Assembly (NCBI RefSeq): GCF_009184425.1
Contig: NZ_WELG01000001.1
Span: forward strand, 1,983,870-2,047,869
Reading direction: 5' to 3'
Source of the DNA: Flagellimonas olearia
GTDB taxonomy: Bacteria > Bacteroidota > Bacteroidia > Flavobacteriales > Flavobacteriaceae
DNA: 64,000 bases
The position numbers and the translations under genes are program-made. Positions 7,587 through 17,788 of the stretch are shown piece by piece (position 1 is the first letter of the stretch; the number at the start of each line of letters is the position of its first letter). The notes under the pieces were generated by a model. It worked only from the letters and a program-made list of their open reading frames with translations. It had not been told where the DNA came from and did no database searches.

Positions 7587-9086
7587 AAATTAAGACGTAT
7601 TTACAACTTCTTAAAACATAACCCACTATTGGCGGTCTCCACAGGGCTGCTGTTGCTGTTCTCGGCAGTGGTGTTCCTGTTCACGGAGTGGAGCTACCAA
7701 TCCATTGAGGTGCTTTCGCTCTGGATGCGGGGCCACTTCGGGTATTTTTACCTGTATCTGGGCCTCGGTTGCGTACTGCTGCTCTTGGGCATTGCCGTAT
7801 CGCCCTGGGGCAAACTCAAATTGGGCAAAACCAACGAAAAACCGGAACATTCCACTTGGGCGTGGGCCAGTATGCTCTACAGCACCGGCATGGGAGCCGG
7901 AATTTTGCTCAGGGCGGTGCAAGAACCCGTTTTTATGCAGCAAAACCCGCCTTTTGCCTCCAACACCACCCCGGAAATCCTCGCGCTTGAGTTCACCTTT
8001 TACCAATGGGGCTTTACCGCTTGGGCCTTTTACGGATTGTTTGCCCTGATCATTGGCCATGCGCTCTTTGCCAAACACCAAAAAGTATTGGTAAGCAGTT
8101 CCATCCCTCAAAAATTCAAGGGCACCAAACGCGCCAATGCGGTGGATATTTTAGCCATCATCACCACTGTTTTTGGGTTGATCGCCGCCATTGGTCTGGG
8201 CACCGCCCAGATTACCGGAGGGCTTAACCATGTGTTCCATTCCGAGTTGGGGGTGACGGTTACCCTACTGCTGGCATTGTTGATTTCAGCCATTGCGTTT
8301 GTCTCGGTGTGGTTGGGGGTGGACAAGGGCATCAAACAGATTTCCAAGTTCAATATTTTGGTGACGTTGCTATTGTTGGCCTTTGTGTTCGTCAATAGCA
8401 ATATGGGGGATATCCTTCTTTCCTTCGGAAAGGCGTCTTGGCACTACCTTATGGATTTTGTTCCGATGAGCATCGCCGTGGGGCGCTACAACCCCGGCAT
8501 AGACTTCCTCACTGATTGGACGTTTTACTATTGGGCCTTCTGGTTGGCCTGGGCACCCTTTACCGGTATTTTCATCGCCCGGATTTCCCGAGGGCGTACC
8601 TTGCGGCAAATGTTACTGGGCGTATTGATCATCCCTTCGCTGGGAACCTTCTTTTGGTTTTCGGTCTTTGGCACTTCGGCCTTTGAAATCATTGAAGGTT
8701 GGAGTAGTTACCACAATGAGTTTGGCAGTGTGTTCTCGTCCATCTTCATCTTTTTTGGGGAATACCCGCTTTCGGGACTGCTCAATGGCATCACTATTTT
8801 ATTATTGGTGAGTTTTTTGGTCACTTCGGTGGATTCCGCCGTATTTGTGTTGAGCATGTTCACGGACAAGGGTAATCCCGATCCCCAAAAGAAGCATCGA
8901 CTTATCTGGTCCATCTTTATTTTGTTGGCCACCTTGGCGCTCATTCTTCTTGGCAATGCCAAACCGGATATTGATGTGCTTACTGCCGTTCAGAAACTGC
9001 TCATTATCACTTCCCTGCCCTTTGCCTTTTTTATGGTGTTCATGGCTGCGGTGTTCTTAAGCGGATTCAAAGGCAATACTCAATGA
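7560..9086 (+). CDS. BCCT-family betaine/choline/carnitine transporter
   Basis: Inner-membrane secondary transporter for quaternary-ammonium osmolytes or nutrients, 508 residues from this start, with about 12 hydrophobic helices. The glycine-rich TM3 motif (GMGAGILLRAVQEP) is present. So is the BCCT signature WAFWLAWAPFTGIFIARISR in the central helices, which carries the conserved substrate-site tryptophans. The substrate and coupling ion cannot be read with confidence. The frame is open from 7500, but everything before 7587 is repeat sequence. The only in-frame ATG after 7500 and before TM1 is at 7560, inside a half type C repeat, so the first nine codons are repeat-derived. No osmolyte-synthesis genes are adjacent. 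Confidence 0.9.
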   Translation: MDSRLSGNDKLRRIYNFLKHNPLLAVSTGLLLLFSAVVFLFTEWSYQSIEVLSLWMRGHFGYFYLYLGLGCVLLLLGIAVSPWGKLKLGKTNEKPEHSTWAWASMLYSTGMGAGILLRAVQEPVFMQQNPPFASNTTPEILALEFTFYQWGFTAWAFYGLFALIIGHALFAKHQKVLVSSSIPQKFKGTKRANAVDILAIITTVFGLIAAIGLGTAQITGGLNHVFHSELGVTVTLLLALLISAIAFVSVWLGVDKGIKQISKFNILVTLLLLAFVFVNSNMGDILLSFGKASWHYLMDFVPMSIAVGRYNPGIDFLTDWTFYYWAFWLAWAPFTGIFIARISRGRTLRQMLLGVLIIPSLGTFFWFSVFGTSAFEIIEGWSSYHNEFGSVFSSIFIFFGEYPLSGLLNGITILLLVSFLVTSVDSAVFVLSMFTDKGNPDPQKKHRLIWSIFILLATLALILLGNAKPDIDVLTAVQKLLIITSLPFAFFMVFMAAVFLSGFKGNTQ

Positions 9087-9114
9087 TCAATTAACAATGG
9101 GCAATGACCAATGC

Positions 9115-9411
9115 CTATCCTATCATTTCGATATGAGATACAAAACATCGATTGAGGAATCCCTTCCAACCTTTAGATTTCTCACATTCGTTCGAAATGA
9201 CATAAGGCTTTCGAGATAATTCGTGCCATTCGTGTAAAACAAAAAATAGATTTCCCACAGCTGCTTCGACTTCGCTCAGGACAAGGTTCGAAATGACCCA
9301 TAGCATTCGAGAAAATTGGTGCTATTAGTGTCAAAACCTCAGAAGAGATTCTTCGCTTTGCTCAGATTGACGTCAAAGCATTCGAGAAAATTGGTGCCAT
9401 TCGTGTCGAAC
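9115..9411. repeat. Third repeat array
   Basis: It fills the gap between the transporter and ctlX. A diverged type A element lies at 9122-9201, linkers start near 9202, 9301 and 9375, and a CTGCTTCGACTTCGCTCAGG module lies near 9262. The linker copies here have drifted (AATTGGTGCTATTAGTGTC), so this array looks older than the first. Confidence 0.8.
9122..9201. repeat. Palindromic element, type A, diverged copy
   Basis: It is recognisable from ATCATTTCGA...TCGAAATGAC ends. The nested hairpin is damaged (GATACAAAACATC) and the inner left arm reads TGAGGAATC, so the stem is weaker than in the other copies. Confidence 0.75.
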
Positions 9412-9413
9412 CC

Positions 9414-10349
9414 CTACGCTTTAGGCAAAAACACCTCTGCCATCATACAACGTGCACTGCCACCACCGCAGGTCTCAATGGTATCCAGCGGACTGTGGAT
9501 GATGGTGCAATGTTTCTCAATGGTCTTGATTTGATTATCACGAAGACTGTTGTATGCAGCTGAACTCATCACCATAAACCGTTGGTCATTGGCCCCGATT
9601 ACTTGGAGCATGTTCCCTGCAAAGCGGTACATCTGATCTTCGGTAATGTCTATGATTTCCTTACCGTCCATCTTAAGATGGTCCACTACATTCTTGCGCT
9701 CCTTTTTGTCATCGATCGTGGCCAAACAAATCACCGCAAAGGTCTCGGCCATGGCCATCATCACATTGGTGTGGTAAATGGGCAAACGCTGCCCGTCCAC
9801 GGTCTGGTTGGCCGTAAAAATGACGGGGAAACAGTCAAAATCCTCACAGAACTCAATAAAAAGTTCCTCATGGGCCCGTTCGGATAGGGCGCAATACGCC
9901 TTTTGATGGACCCGGTCCAAAAGAATGCTTCCCGTTCCTTCCAAAAATACACCTTCTTCCTCGGCCTCGGTATAGTCCATGACATTGTTGATGGCAAAAC
10001 CTTGGTGCTCCAGAATGTCCAAAATGTCCTCCCGGCGTTCCTTTCTTCGGTTTTCGGCAAACATAGGGTATACACAAACCGTCCCATCTTCATGAAAGGA
10101 GACCCAGTTGTTCGGAAAAATGGAATCCGGGGTGTCCTGTTCCTTGATATCGTCTACCACGACCACATGGACCCCATGGTCCCGAAGCTCCTGCACAAAA
10201 GTGTCAAACTCTTGCTGCGCCTTCTGGTTGATCTCCGTGTTCTTTAGGTCCAAGTCTTCCTGAAAATAATTGTTGACGGCCGTTTGTTCGTTCATCCGGA
10301 AAGCCACCGGACGAATCATGAGAATGGTATTGGTGATCTGTGCTCTCAA
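9414..10349 (-). CDS. ctlX: Citrulline hydrolase CtlX (amidinotransferase superfamily)
   Basis: Family members hydrolyse citrulline to ornithine, ammonia and CO2 without making ATP. The 311-residue protein has the pentein fold landmarks: the FPNNW substrate loop (78-82), a conserved acidic stretch EGVFLEGTGS, the catalytic-type His in PIYHTN (193), and the nucleophilic Cys in GGGSARCM (301) near the C-terminus. Whole-length resemblance to CtlX, first defined in Francisella and common in Flavobacteriia, decides the call over DDAH or arginine deiminase. It lies 38 bases downstream of another pentein hydrolase, probably in one transcript, and its 3' end touches the third repeat array. Confidence 0.88.
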   Translation of the reverse strand: MRAQITNTILMIRPVAFRMNEQTAVNNYFQEDLDLKNTEINQKAQQEFDTFVQELRDHGVHVVVVDDIKEQDTPDSIFPNNWVSFHEDGTVCVYPMFAENRRKERREDILDILEHQGFAINNVMDYTEAEEEGVFLEGTGSILLDRVHQKAYCALSERAHEELFIEFCEDFDCFPVIFTANQTVDGQRLPIYHTNVMMAMAETFAVICLATIDDKKERKNVVDHLKMDGKEIIDITEDQMYRFAGNMLQVIGANDQRFMVMSSAAYNSLRDNQIKTIEKHCTIIHSPLDTIETCGGGSARCMMAEVFLPKA

Positions 10350-10387
10350 TGCTTGTTTTGTTAAGTTTCTCTAGGCAAAGGTGGGTA

Positions 10388-11302
10388 TTATTCCCGAATC
10401 AAAGGCATGGTACTGCAACGAAGTAACCCTTCTTGTTTGGCAATTTCGGCATAGGGGATTTCCTCTACGGTAAAACCTTGCTCCCGTAACCAGTTGTTCA
10501 GTCGGGTAAATCCTTTTTCGGACACCACCACTTCGGGTGAAATGGAAAATACGTTGCTGAACATTTGGTACATCTCGTCCTTGGTAATCTCAAAAACATT
10601 GTCTTTTCCAAAATAGTCCACTAACCATTGGTATTCCTCTTCCAACAGAAATCCGTTTCTGTGCAAAATGGCCTTATCCTTCCCCACCGGCTGAAAACAG
10701 CAATCCAAATGCAAGGCATTTTCCTTAGGGTCGGTGTTGGATTTACGCAGTTCAAAAGACTTTACGGTTTTGTGGGGAAACATCCTTCGGATGTACTCCA
10801 CGGCTTCCTTATTGGTACGGGCCGTGATAAAATCTGGGTAATTCGGGCCGGTGTAGGTTCCAATAAAGATATGATCGTTCCAGGGCATTACATCCCCTCC
10901 TTCGATATGGACTTCTTCCGGAGGGCGAATGACCTTGTTGGGGTCTATTTTGTCCAACACCTCATGAATGGCCACAAACTCCCGTTCGCGATCTGGGAGG
11001 ATATTCGCGTGGAAAAGTTTGTCCTCTATCACAAAAGCAATATCTCGGGCAAAAATCTGATTGCAGTCCTCTAATACTTCTGGGCGATATACCTCCACTC
11101 CATGTTTCTGGAACACTTGGGCAAAGGCATCCATTTCCAAGATCATATCGGCTTCCTTAGGGTAGGTTCCTGCCAAAATATGCTCCAAGGATTTGGGATC
11201 ATAGGCCTCATCAGGACTAGGTATGGGACCACAGCTCTTGGCCGTACCCAAAATTACCGCCTTCAAGGGGCTGGTTTCATCCAAAATATTCAATTGCATC
11301 AT
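10388..11302 (-). CDS. Arginine deiminase / DDAH-family hydrolase
   Basis: Pentein-fold enzyme of 304 residues expected to deiminate a guanidino compound such as arginine or methylated arginine. Visible signatures are EGGD (134-137), the HLDCC stretch (198-202) with the catalytic-type His and Asp, and the nucleophilic Cys in LLRCSTMP (296). The sequence resembles flavobacterial proteins labelled dimethylarginine dimethylaminohydrolase family. The exact substrate cannot be read from the sequence. It precedes ctlX in the same direction, which suggests a two-step arginine to citrulline to ornithine route. Two consecutive ATG codons (11302 and 11299) make the start uncertain by one residue. Confidence 0.82.
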   Translation of the reverse strand: MMQLNILDETSPLKAVILGTAKSCGPIPSPDEAYDPKSLEHILAGTYPKEADMILEMDAFAQVFQKHGVEVYRPEVLEDCNQIFARDIAFVIEDKLFHANILPDREREFVAIHEVLDKIDPNKVIRPPEEVHIEGGDVMPWNDHIFIGTYTGPNYPDFITARTNKEAVEYIRRMFPHKTVKSFELRKSNTDPKENALHLDCCFQPVGKDKAILHRNGFLLEEEYQWLVDYFGKDNVFEITKDEMYQMFSNVFSISPEVVVSEKGFTRLNNWLREQGFTVEEIPYAEIAKQEGLLRCSTMPLIRE

Positions 11303-11556
11303 ACCGGGTTATGCTATTATTGATACATGAGTATCAAGATACATGGGGTTTTCCCTGAAATTTTAAGGCAAATCTAGTGTTTTACTATCTATTTTCCGTT
11401 TGTAGGAAAAGAAAAAACCATAGTCTTTTTATGGGTTTCCTTTAGTTGACATTAGCAATTAGGCAAAATCTTAATAATTTGATTATCATGTTATTAAAAA
11501 CCACTACTTCATGCATTTTTTTACCCTAGAAATGTGAAGACTACTTTTTTAATTAT

Positions 11557-11564
11557 TACATTTG
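11557..11564 (+). promoter_or_regulatory. Candidate -7 box for the 11586 gene
   Basis: TACATTTG matches TAnnTTTG exactly and lies 21 bases before the ATG at 11586. The -33 element is weak (TGTG about 20 bases upstream). It would give a leader of only about 15 bases. Confidence 0.5.
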
Positions 11565-11585
11565 TACTAAGATTTTTCTTACAAA

Positions 11586-12047
11586 ATGAAAAAAGTGTTT
11601 TTTTCTTCCATATTGGTCGTAGGGCTGGTTGCCATCCTTGGTCAAATCAATGCCAAGCATTACGGAGGTCTCTTTTCAGACGACACCAAGGCTGAGCATA
11701 AAGAGCCTGTGGTGTATTCCGCAAAATTCAAGGAATGCATCGATATGAAGGATTTCCCCAAAAAGAAAACCTCAAAATATGAAGCTGCTTTTGAAGAAAG
11801 TGGCAGGGATATGGAGATGGTCGAAGCTTCCCTAAAAAAATTCAGGGCTTCTCTGGACTCTACCCTAAAAAACTTGAGCTATATAGACGCGCACGAATTT
11901 TTGCACGCACGGTTTGAACAATCCAAAGCGTTTGTGTCGCTTCATGACGATATCTCCAAAACACAAGAATACTACCACCGCGAAATTATGCGGATATGCT
12001 ATGACAATGATCGGCTCCTAAATCTTGATTCGGGTAACTTCCATTAA
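11586..12047 (+). CDS. Secreted hypothetical protein, 153 aa
   Basis: It has a signal peptide at residues 1-23 (KKVFFSSILVVGLVAILGQINA). A lysine- and glutamate-rich soluble region with long predicted helices follows (EAAFEESGRDMEMVEASLKK and beyond). Two cysteines occur in the mature part. I recognise no family. It stands alone between a divergent hydrolase operon and a convergent gltA, with its own candidate promoter and a shared bidirectional terminator, so it is probably expressed as a single gene in the periplasm. Confidence 0.72.
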   Translation: MKKVFFSSILVVGLVAILGQINAKHYGGLFSDDTKAEHKEPVVYSAKFKECIDMKDFPKKKTSKYEAAFEESGRDMEMVEASLKKFRASLDSTLKNLSYIDAHEFLHARFEQSKAFVSLHDDISKTQEYYHREIMRICYDNDRLLNLDSGNFH

Positions 12048-12056
12048 AGGTTCTAC

Positions 12057-12090
12057 AAAAAAGGCGATTGAAAATTCAATCGCCTTTTTA
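12057..12090. terminator. Bidirectional intrinsic terminator (11586 gene and gltA)
   Basis: A 9-bp perfect stem, GGCGATTGA / TCAATCGCC, with an AAAT loop is flanked by an A-run on the left and a T-run on the right. It lies 10 bases after the plus-strand stop and just beyond the gltA stop, so it can serve both converging genes. Confidence 0.9.
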
Positions 12091-12099
12091 TTATGCTGC

Positions 12100-13383
12100 C
12101 TATCTTTTTTCCAAGGGAACAAAAGACCTCAAGTTTTCGCCAATATAAATCTGACGTGGTCTTCCGATAGGCTCTTTTCGAAGTCGCATCTCTCTCCATT
12201 GTGCAATCCACCCGGGTAATCTTCCCAAAGCAAACATCACGGTGAACATTTCGGTTGGGATGCCCAACGCCCTGTAAATAATTCCGGAATAGAAATCCAC
12301 GTTAGGATATAGTTTTCTATCCACGAAGTACTTATCCTCCAAAGCTTCTTTCTCCAATCCTTTGGCAATGTCCAAGATAGGATCATTTATTCCCAAGTTG
12401 CCCAATACTTCGTCGGCAGCTTTTTTGATGATCCTTGCCCTCGGGTCAAAGTTTTTGTATACTCGGTGTCCAAAGCCCATCAATCGGAAGGGGTCATTCT
12501 TATCCTTGGCCTTGGCCATATATTTTTTGGTATCCCCACCATCTTCCTGTATAGCTTCCAACATCTCCAAAACGGCTTGGTTGGCCCCACCGTGCAATGG
12601 CCCCCATAGCGCAGAGATTCCCGCTGATAGCGAAGCAAACAAACCTGCATGGGACGATCCCACAATACGTACCGTTGATGTGGAACAGTTTTGCTCATGG
12701 TCTGCATGCAAAATCAATAGTTTGTCCAATGCGTTGATGGCAATAGGGTCCTTCCTATATTCTTGGTTGGGCCTTTTGAACATCATTTTATGGATGTTCT
12801 CCACATAACCCAAACTATCGTCACCATAATCCAATGGCAGTCCTTTTTTCTTGCGCTGTGTCCAAGCGACCAAAACCGGAAACTTGGCCAGAATACGTAC
12901 AATGGAGGTATACATAGCCTTTTCGGAAGAGACATCAACAGAACTTGGATTGAATGCTACCAAGGCACTGGTCAAGGAGGATAGGACACCCATGGGATGC
13001 GCCGATTTTGGAAAGCCATCCAAGATTTTTTTCATCTCTTCATCCACTTGTGATTCCTCTTTGATATCACTGTGGAATTTTTCCAATTGTTCTTTATTGG
13101 GCAATTCGCCAAAAATCAACAAATATGCCACTTCCAAAAAGTCGGCCTTTTCCGCCAGCTCTTCAATGGAATACCCTCGATACCTTAAAATCCCTTGTTC
13201 TCCGTCCAAAAAGGTAATGGCACTTTCGCAAGACCCGGTGTTCTTGTACCCTGGATCCAAGGTCACTATCCCACTTTCCGCCCTCAAGTTTTTTATATCA
13301 ATTGCCAATTCATCTTCAGTACCTTTCACCACGGGAAATTCATACCGTTTCCCTCCATATTCGAGTATAGCTGTATCCGACAT
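12100..13383 (-). CDS. gltA: Citrate synthase
   Basis: Condenses oxaloacetate with acetyl-CoA to start the TCA cycle. It has 427 residues, the usual length of hexameric bacterial type II citrate synthases. Recognisable elements are the N-terminal small beta domain (YGGKRYEFPVVKGTEDELAID), LHADHEQNCSTSTVR with a catalytic-type His, GPLHGGANQAV, and GFGHRVYKNFDPRA with the oxaloacetate-binding His and Arg. The C-terminal region ends in LPGWIAQWREMR and RPRQIYIGE. It closes the eno-carA side of the block and shares a terminator with the gene at 11586. Confidence 0.97.
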   Translation of the reverse strand: MSDTAILEYGGKRYEFPVVKGTEDELAIDIKNLRAESGIVTLDPGYKNTGSCESAITFLDGEQGILRYRGYSIEELAEKADFLEVAYLLIFGELPNKEQLEKFHSDIKEESQVDEEMKKILDGFPKSAHPMGVLSSLTSALVAFNPSSVDVSSEKAMYTSIVRILAKFPVLVAWTQRKKKGLPLDYGDDSLGYVENIHKMMFKRPNQEYRKDPIAINALDKLLILHADHEQNCSTSTVRIVGSSHAGLFASLSAGISALWGPLHGGANQAVLEMLEAIQEDGGDTKKYMAKAKDKNDPFRLMGFGHRVYKNFDPRARIIKKAADEVLGNLGINDPILDIAKGLEKEALEDKYFVDRKLYPNVDFYSGIIYRALGIPTEMFTVMFALGRLPGWIAQWREMRLRKEPIGRPRQIYIGENLRSFVPLEKR

Positions 13384-13505
13384 TTTATGTTTTAATAGAT
13401 TAGTAAAAATAGAGGTGGAAAAATACGAAAAAGCAGAACCATTAACAATTTACAATTACTATTTGTGTTGGTATTAACAGTAAAATACCAATTGCCAAAA
13501 AATTG

Positions 13506-15047
13506 TTACGATTCTAATCGGTATAGGACCTTGTAATACTCATCCACAGACTTCTTCCATGTAAATCGCATGCGTTTGGCGGATGTCTGTATCTTCTTCC
13601 ACATAGGCTTATCGTTTTGATATACATCCAACGCTTGGTCCAGAACTTCCAACATGTTCTTGATCTTTTCCTCATAGTTCTCGCCATCAAAACTGAAACC
13701 GGTCTTCATGTGTTTAACGGTATCTTTCAATCCACCCGTATTGTGCACCAGACAAGGGTTTCCGTTACGCATGGCCAACATCTGACTAATACCACAAGGC
13801 TCAAAAAGGCTGGGCATAAAATAAAGATCCGATTCCAGATAAATGGAGTCTATCAAGTTTTCCGATTGACCGTTGGTAAAAATGAAGTTTTTATGTTCGT
13901 AGCTCAATTTTCGGAAGAGCTCCTCATACTCCGGAGCCCCAGTGCCCAACAGCATGAAGATACCGTCCACTTTTTCCAGCTTCTTTAAAATCTCCACAAA
14001 GGCTTCCGGGGAACGCATAAAAAAGTAAAACTTTTGCTCGGTCAACCGGGCCACACTGGAGGCAATGAACTTGGGTCTGTTATCCACAAATTCCATGATC
14101 TTTTCACCCGTATGGGCCAGAAAATCCGCCTTGTACTTTTTGGACTCTTCCTGCAACCATCTGAACAAGGCCTTTACCGTATTTCTATATATAAAGCCTT
14201 TTGATTCCTTGTTGATGTTTTTGTAATTGCATCCGTTCAGGATGCCAAACAACCTTCCTTCCTTATCCGCTTTTTGTAGGTCTCTTTCCAGTCCCTCTCC
14301 CCCTATGAATTCCGGTGGTGAGCTGGGCAATAAAATATCTTCTTTGTAGGATGGGGAAACGGTGTGCACCGCATCGGCAAAACGGATTCCCACGGCCATA
14401 AGGTTAATGCAGTCCTTATATCTATAATCCATGAGTGCCTTATAATCAATGGGGACATTGGGGAACCAGTTTTTCACGGACGAATAGTTGTCATCAAAAG
14501 GTCGTATGCCCTGAATCGCCAAATTATGGATACTATATACAAACCGTATGTCCTTTAGGTTTTTGTACTCGGGATGATATTGCCTTAAAAACAATAAGAG
14601 ACTGGAATGCCAATCGTGCAAATGGACCACATCCAAATCGCCAAAGGCACCTTTTTTTATGGCCTCGGCCACTGCGGCACAAAAAATGAAATATTTAATG
14701 GCATCGGTATAAAAAGGCTCTTCGGGGTCATTATGGTAAATATGGGCAATATCCCCTGCCTCAATCTCTGGGTGGTGCAACACATAGTGCACAATATTTG
14801 GGTATTCCTTTTTGGGCTTTACCTCATAGAGTTCTGCCATGTATCCCAAGCCCCTAAGGCTAAAGTTCAGGTTGGTCCTGAGCAGCTCTCCATGATGTAA
14901 CCTTCCGTAGGAAGGCACTACAACGTGTACCTTGTCTCCACGTTCGGAAATCATCCTGGGCACATCCCGGACCACATCACCCATTCCTCCGGCCTTGCAA
15001 TTGGCCAGTCCATCATTTTCCGCAGCAACAAAAAGGAAATTGTTCAT
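13506..15047 (-). CDS. glgA: Glycogen/starch synthase, GT5 family
   Basis: Transfers glucose from ADP-glucose (or UDP-glucose) to a growing alpha-1,4-glucan in the cytoplasm. 513 residues, slightly longer than typical GlgA. The N-terminal GT-B half starts with FLFVAAENDGLANCKAGGMG, where KAGGMGDV is the GlgA KxGGL sugar-nucleotide loop. VHLHDWHSSLLLFLRQYHP follows as the usual DWH motif. The C-terminal half has SSVARLTEQK and EPCGISQMLAMRNGNPCLV, which corresponds to the acidic E-x7-E region. No glgB, glgC or glgP is adjacent. It lies between gltA and eno with gaps of more than 100 bases on both sides, so it may have its own promoter. Confidence 0.88.
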   Translation of the reverse strand: MNNFLFVAAENDGLANCKAGGMGDVVRDVPRMISERGDKVHVVVPSYGRLHHGELLRTNLNFSLRGLGYMAELYEVKPKKEYPNIVHYVLHHPEIEAGDIAHIYHNDPEEPFYTDAIKYFIFCAAVAEAIKKGAFGDLDVVHLHDWHSSLLLFLRQYHPEYKNLKDIRFVYSIHNLAIQGIRPFDDNYSSVKNWFPNVPIDYKALMDYRYKDCINLMAVGIRFADAVHTVSPSYKEDILLPSSPPEFIGGEGLERDLQKADKEGRLFGILNGCNYKNINKESKGFIYRNTVKALFRWLQEESKKYKADFLAHTGEKIMEFVDNRPKFIASSVARLTEQKFYFFMRSPEAFVEILKKLEKVDGIFMLLGTGAPEYEELFRKLSYEHKNFIFTNGQSENLIDSIYLESDLYFMPSLFEPCGISQMLAMRNGNPCLVHNTGGLKDTVKHMKTGFSFDGENYEEKIKNMLEVLDQALDVYQNDKPMWKKIQTSAKRMRFTWKKSVDEYYKVLYRLES

Positions 15048-15111
15048 AGGTTCGTTTCAGTTTGTTCAGTTACAAACATTAATTTATACAAAGTTTGCTA
15101 CTGTTACAAAT

Positions 15112-15143
15112 AAAAAGCCTTTCTCTGTTGAGAAAGGCTTTTC
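15112..15143 (-). terminator. Intrinsic terminator of eno
   Basis: A long stem, AAAAGCCTTTCTC / GAGAAAGGCTTTT, has a four-base loop. On the minus strand it ends in a T-rich run and lies just past the eno stop, ahead of glgA. Confidence 0.88.
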
Positions 15144-15166
15144 CAATGCTAAAAAAACATTATGAT

Positions 15167-16465
<1,299 letters not shown>

Positions 16466-16577
16466 CTAAATGTTTGTTGTTTTTATTAATTGGGCTAAGA
16501 TACGAAAGGTGTCTCTTTTAACCCCATCTTACAGCCCATAAAACGTGCTAAATAACCTAAAAATAAACTATAACGTT

Positions 16578-17690
16578 TTAGTTTTTTCCAGTCTTGATCG
16601 CATCAAAAAATTGGTCGAAAAGGTAATCGGCATCGTGTGGTCCAGGACTTGCTTCTGGGTGATATTGCACAGAGAACACCTCTTTATCCTTCATCCGTAT
16701 TCCGGCCACCGTTTGGTCGTTCAAATGGGTATGGGTAATCTCCAAATCGGGGTGGGCCTCGGTCTCTTCCCTATTGATGGCAAAACCGTGGTTTTGCGAA
16801 GTGATTTCTCCCTTCCCTGTCACCAAATTAAGGATAGGATGATTGATTCCCCTGTGCCCATTGTACATTTTATAGGTGGAAACCCCATTGGCCAAGGCCA
16901 ATACTTGGTGTCCCAAACAAATCCCAAAAAGCGGTTTGTCGGAATTAATCATTTTCTTGGCTGCGGCAATGGCATCCGTCAACGGTTCTGGATCACCAGG
17001 TCCGTTGGAGATGAAATACCCGTCTGGGTTCCATTCCTTCATTTCCTCAAAAGAGCTGTTGTATGGGAAGACTTTAATGTAAGCTCCCCTTTTCGCCAAG
17101 TTTCGCAGGATGTTCTTTTTGATCCCAATATCCAAAGCGGATATTTTGTATGTTGAATTTTCATCACCATAGTAATAGGGCTCTTTGGTGGACACTTTGG
17201 AGGAAAGTTCCAAACCTTCCATACTTGGAACGCTTTTCAACTCTTCCTTTAGGGCGTCTATTTCATCCACTCGGGTAGATATCAAAGCGTTCATGGCCCC
17301 ATGGTCCCTGATGTAACTTACCAAGGCTCTAGTATCCACATCCGAAATGGCCAAAAGGTTATTCTTGTCCAAGAACTCCAAAAGGCTCATATTGGCGCTG
17401 GGCCTGGAGTATTCGTAACTGAAATTTTTACAGATAAGACCTGCAATCTTAACGGAGTCAGACTCGATCTCATCGGCATGCGTGCCATAGTTTCCTATGT
17501 GGGCATTGGTGGTCACCATCAATTGCCCAAAATAAGAGGGGTCGGTAAAAATTTCCTGATAACCGGTCATCCCGGTATTAAAACAAACCTCTCCTACAGC
17601 GGTGCCTTCTTTTCCTCCCACGGCCTTACCATAAAAAATGGTTCCATCGGCCAACAATAGTAATGCTCTTTTTTTCGCGTGATACTTCAT
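16578..17690 (-). CDS. carA: Carbamoyl-phosphate synthase small subunit
   Basis: The glutaminase subunit that feeds ammonia to CarB for arginine and pyrimidine synthesis. 370 residues. The N-terminal domain has LLLADGTIFYGKAVG and FNTGMTGYQEIFTDPSY. The C-terminal class I glutamine amidotransferase domain has NGPGDPEPL, the nucleophilic Cys near 258 in FGICLGHQ, and the catalytic His and Glu in QYHPEASPGP. carB is not in the window. It follows rplQ with a terminator between, so it is probably transcribed separately from the ribosomal operon. Confidence 0.97.
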   Translation of the reverse strand: MKYHAKKRALLLLADGTIFYGKAVGGKEGTAVGEVCFNTGMTGYQEIFTDPSYFGQLMVTTNAHIGNYGTHADEIESDSVKIAGLICKNFSYEYSRPSANMSLLEFLDKNNLLAISDVDTRALVSYIRDHGAMNALISTRVDEIDALKEELKSVPSMEGLELSSKVSTKEPYYYGDENSTYKISALDIGIKKNILRNLAKRGAYIKVFPYNSSFEEMKEWNPDGYFISNGPGDPEPLTDAIAAAKKMINSDKPLFGICLGHQVLALANGVSTYKMYNGHRGINHPILNLVTGKGEITSQNHGFAINREETEAHPDLEITHTHLNDQTVAGIRMKDKEVFSVQYHPEASPGPHDADYLFDQFFDAIKTGKN

Positions 17691-17726
17691 TTGTGTGCTC
17701 TAATTTCAGTTATGACAAAAAAACAT

Positions 17727-17758
17727 AAAAAAAGGATAAGTTCTCACTTATCCTTTTT
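17727..17758 (-). terminator. Terminator of the ribosomal superoperon after rplQ
   Basis: Perfect stem AAAAAGGATAAG / CTTATCCTTTTT with a short TTCTCA loop, 31 bases past the rplQ stop. The minus-strand transcript ends in a T-run. Confidence 0.9.
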
Positions 17759-17788
17759 CCACTAATACAATAGTTAATAACATTGTTC

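Noticed and set aside
12851-13477. 208-codon plus-strand frame opposite gltA
   Set aside because: It lies antisense to a certain citrate synthase. Its translation is low-complexity serine-rich shadow sequence.
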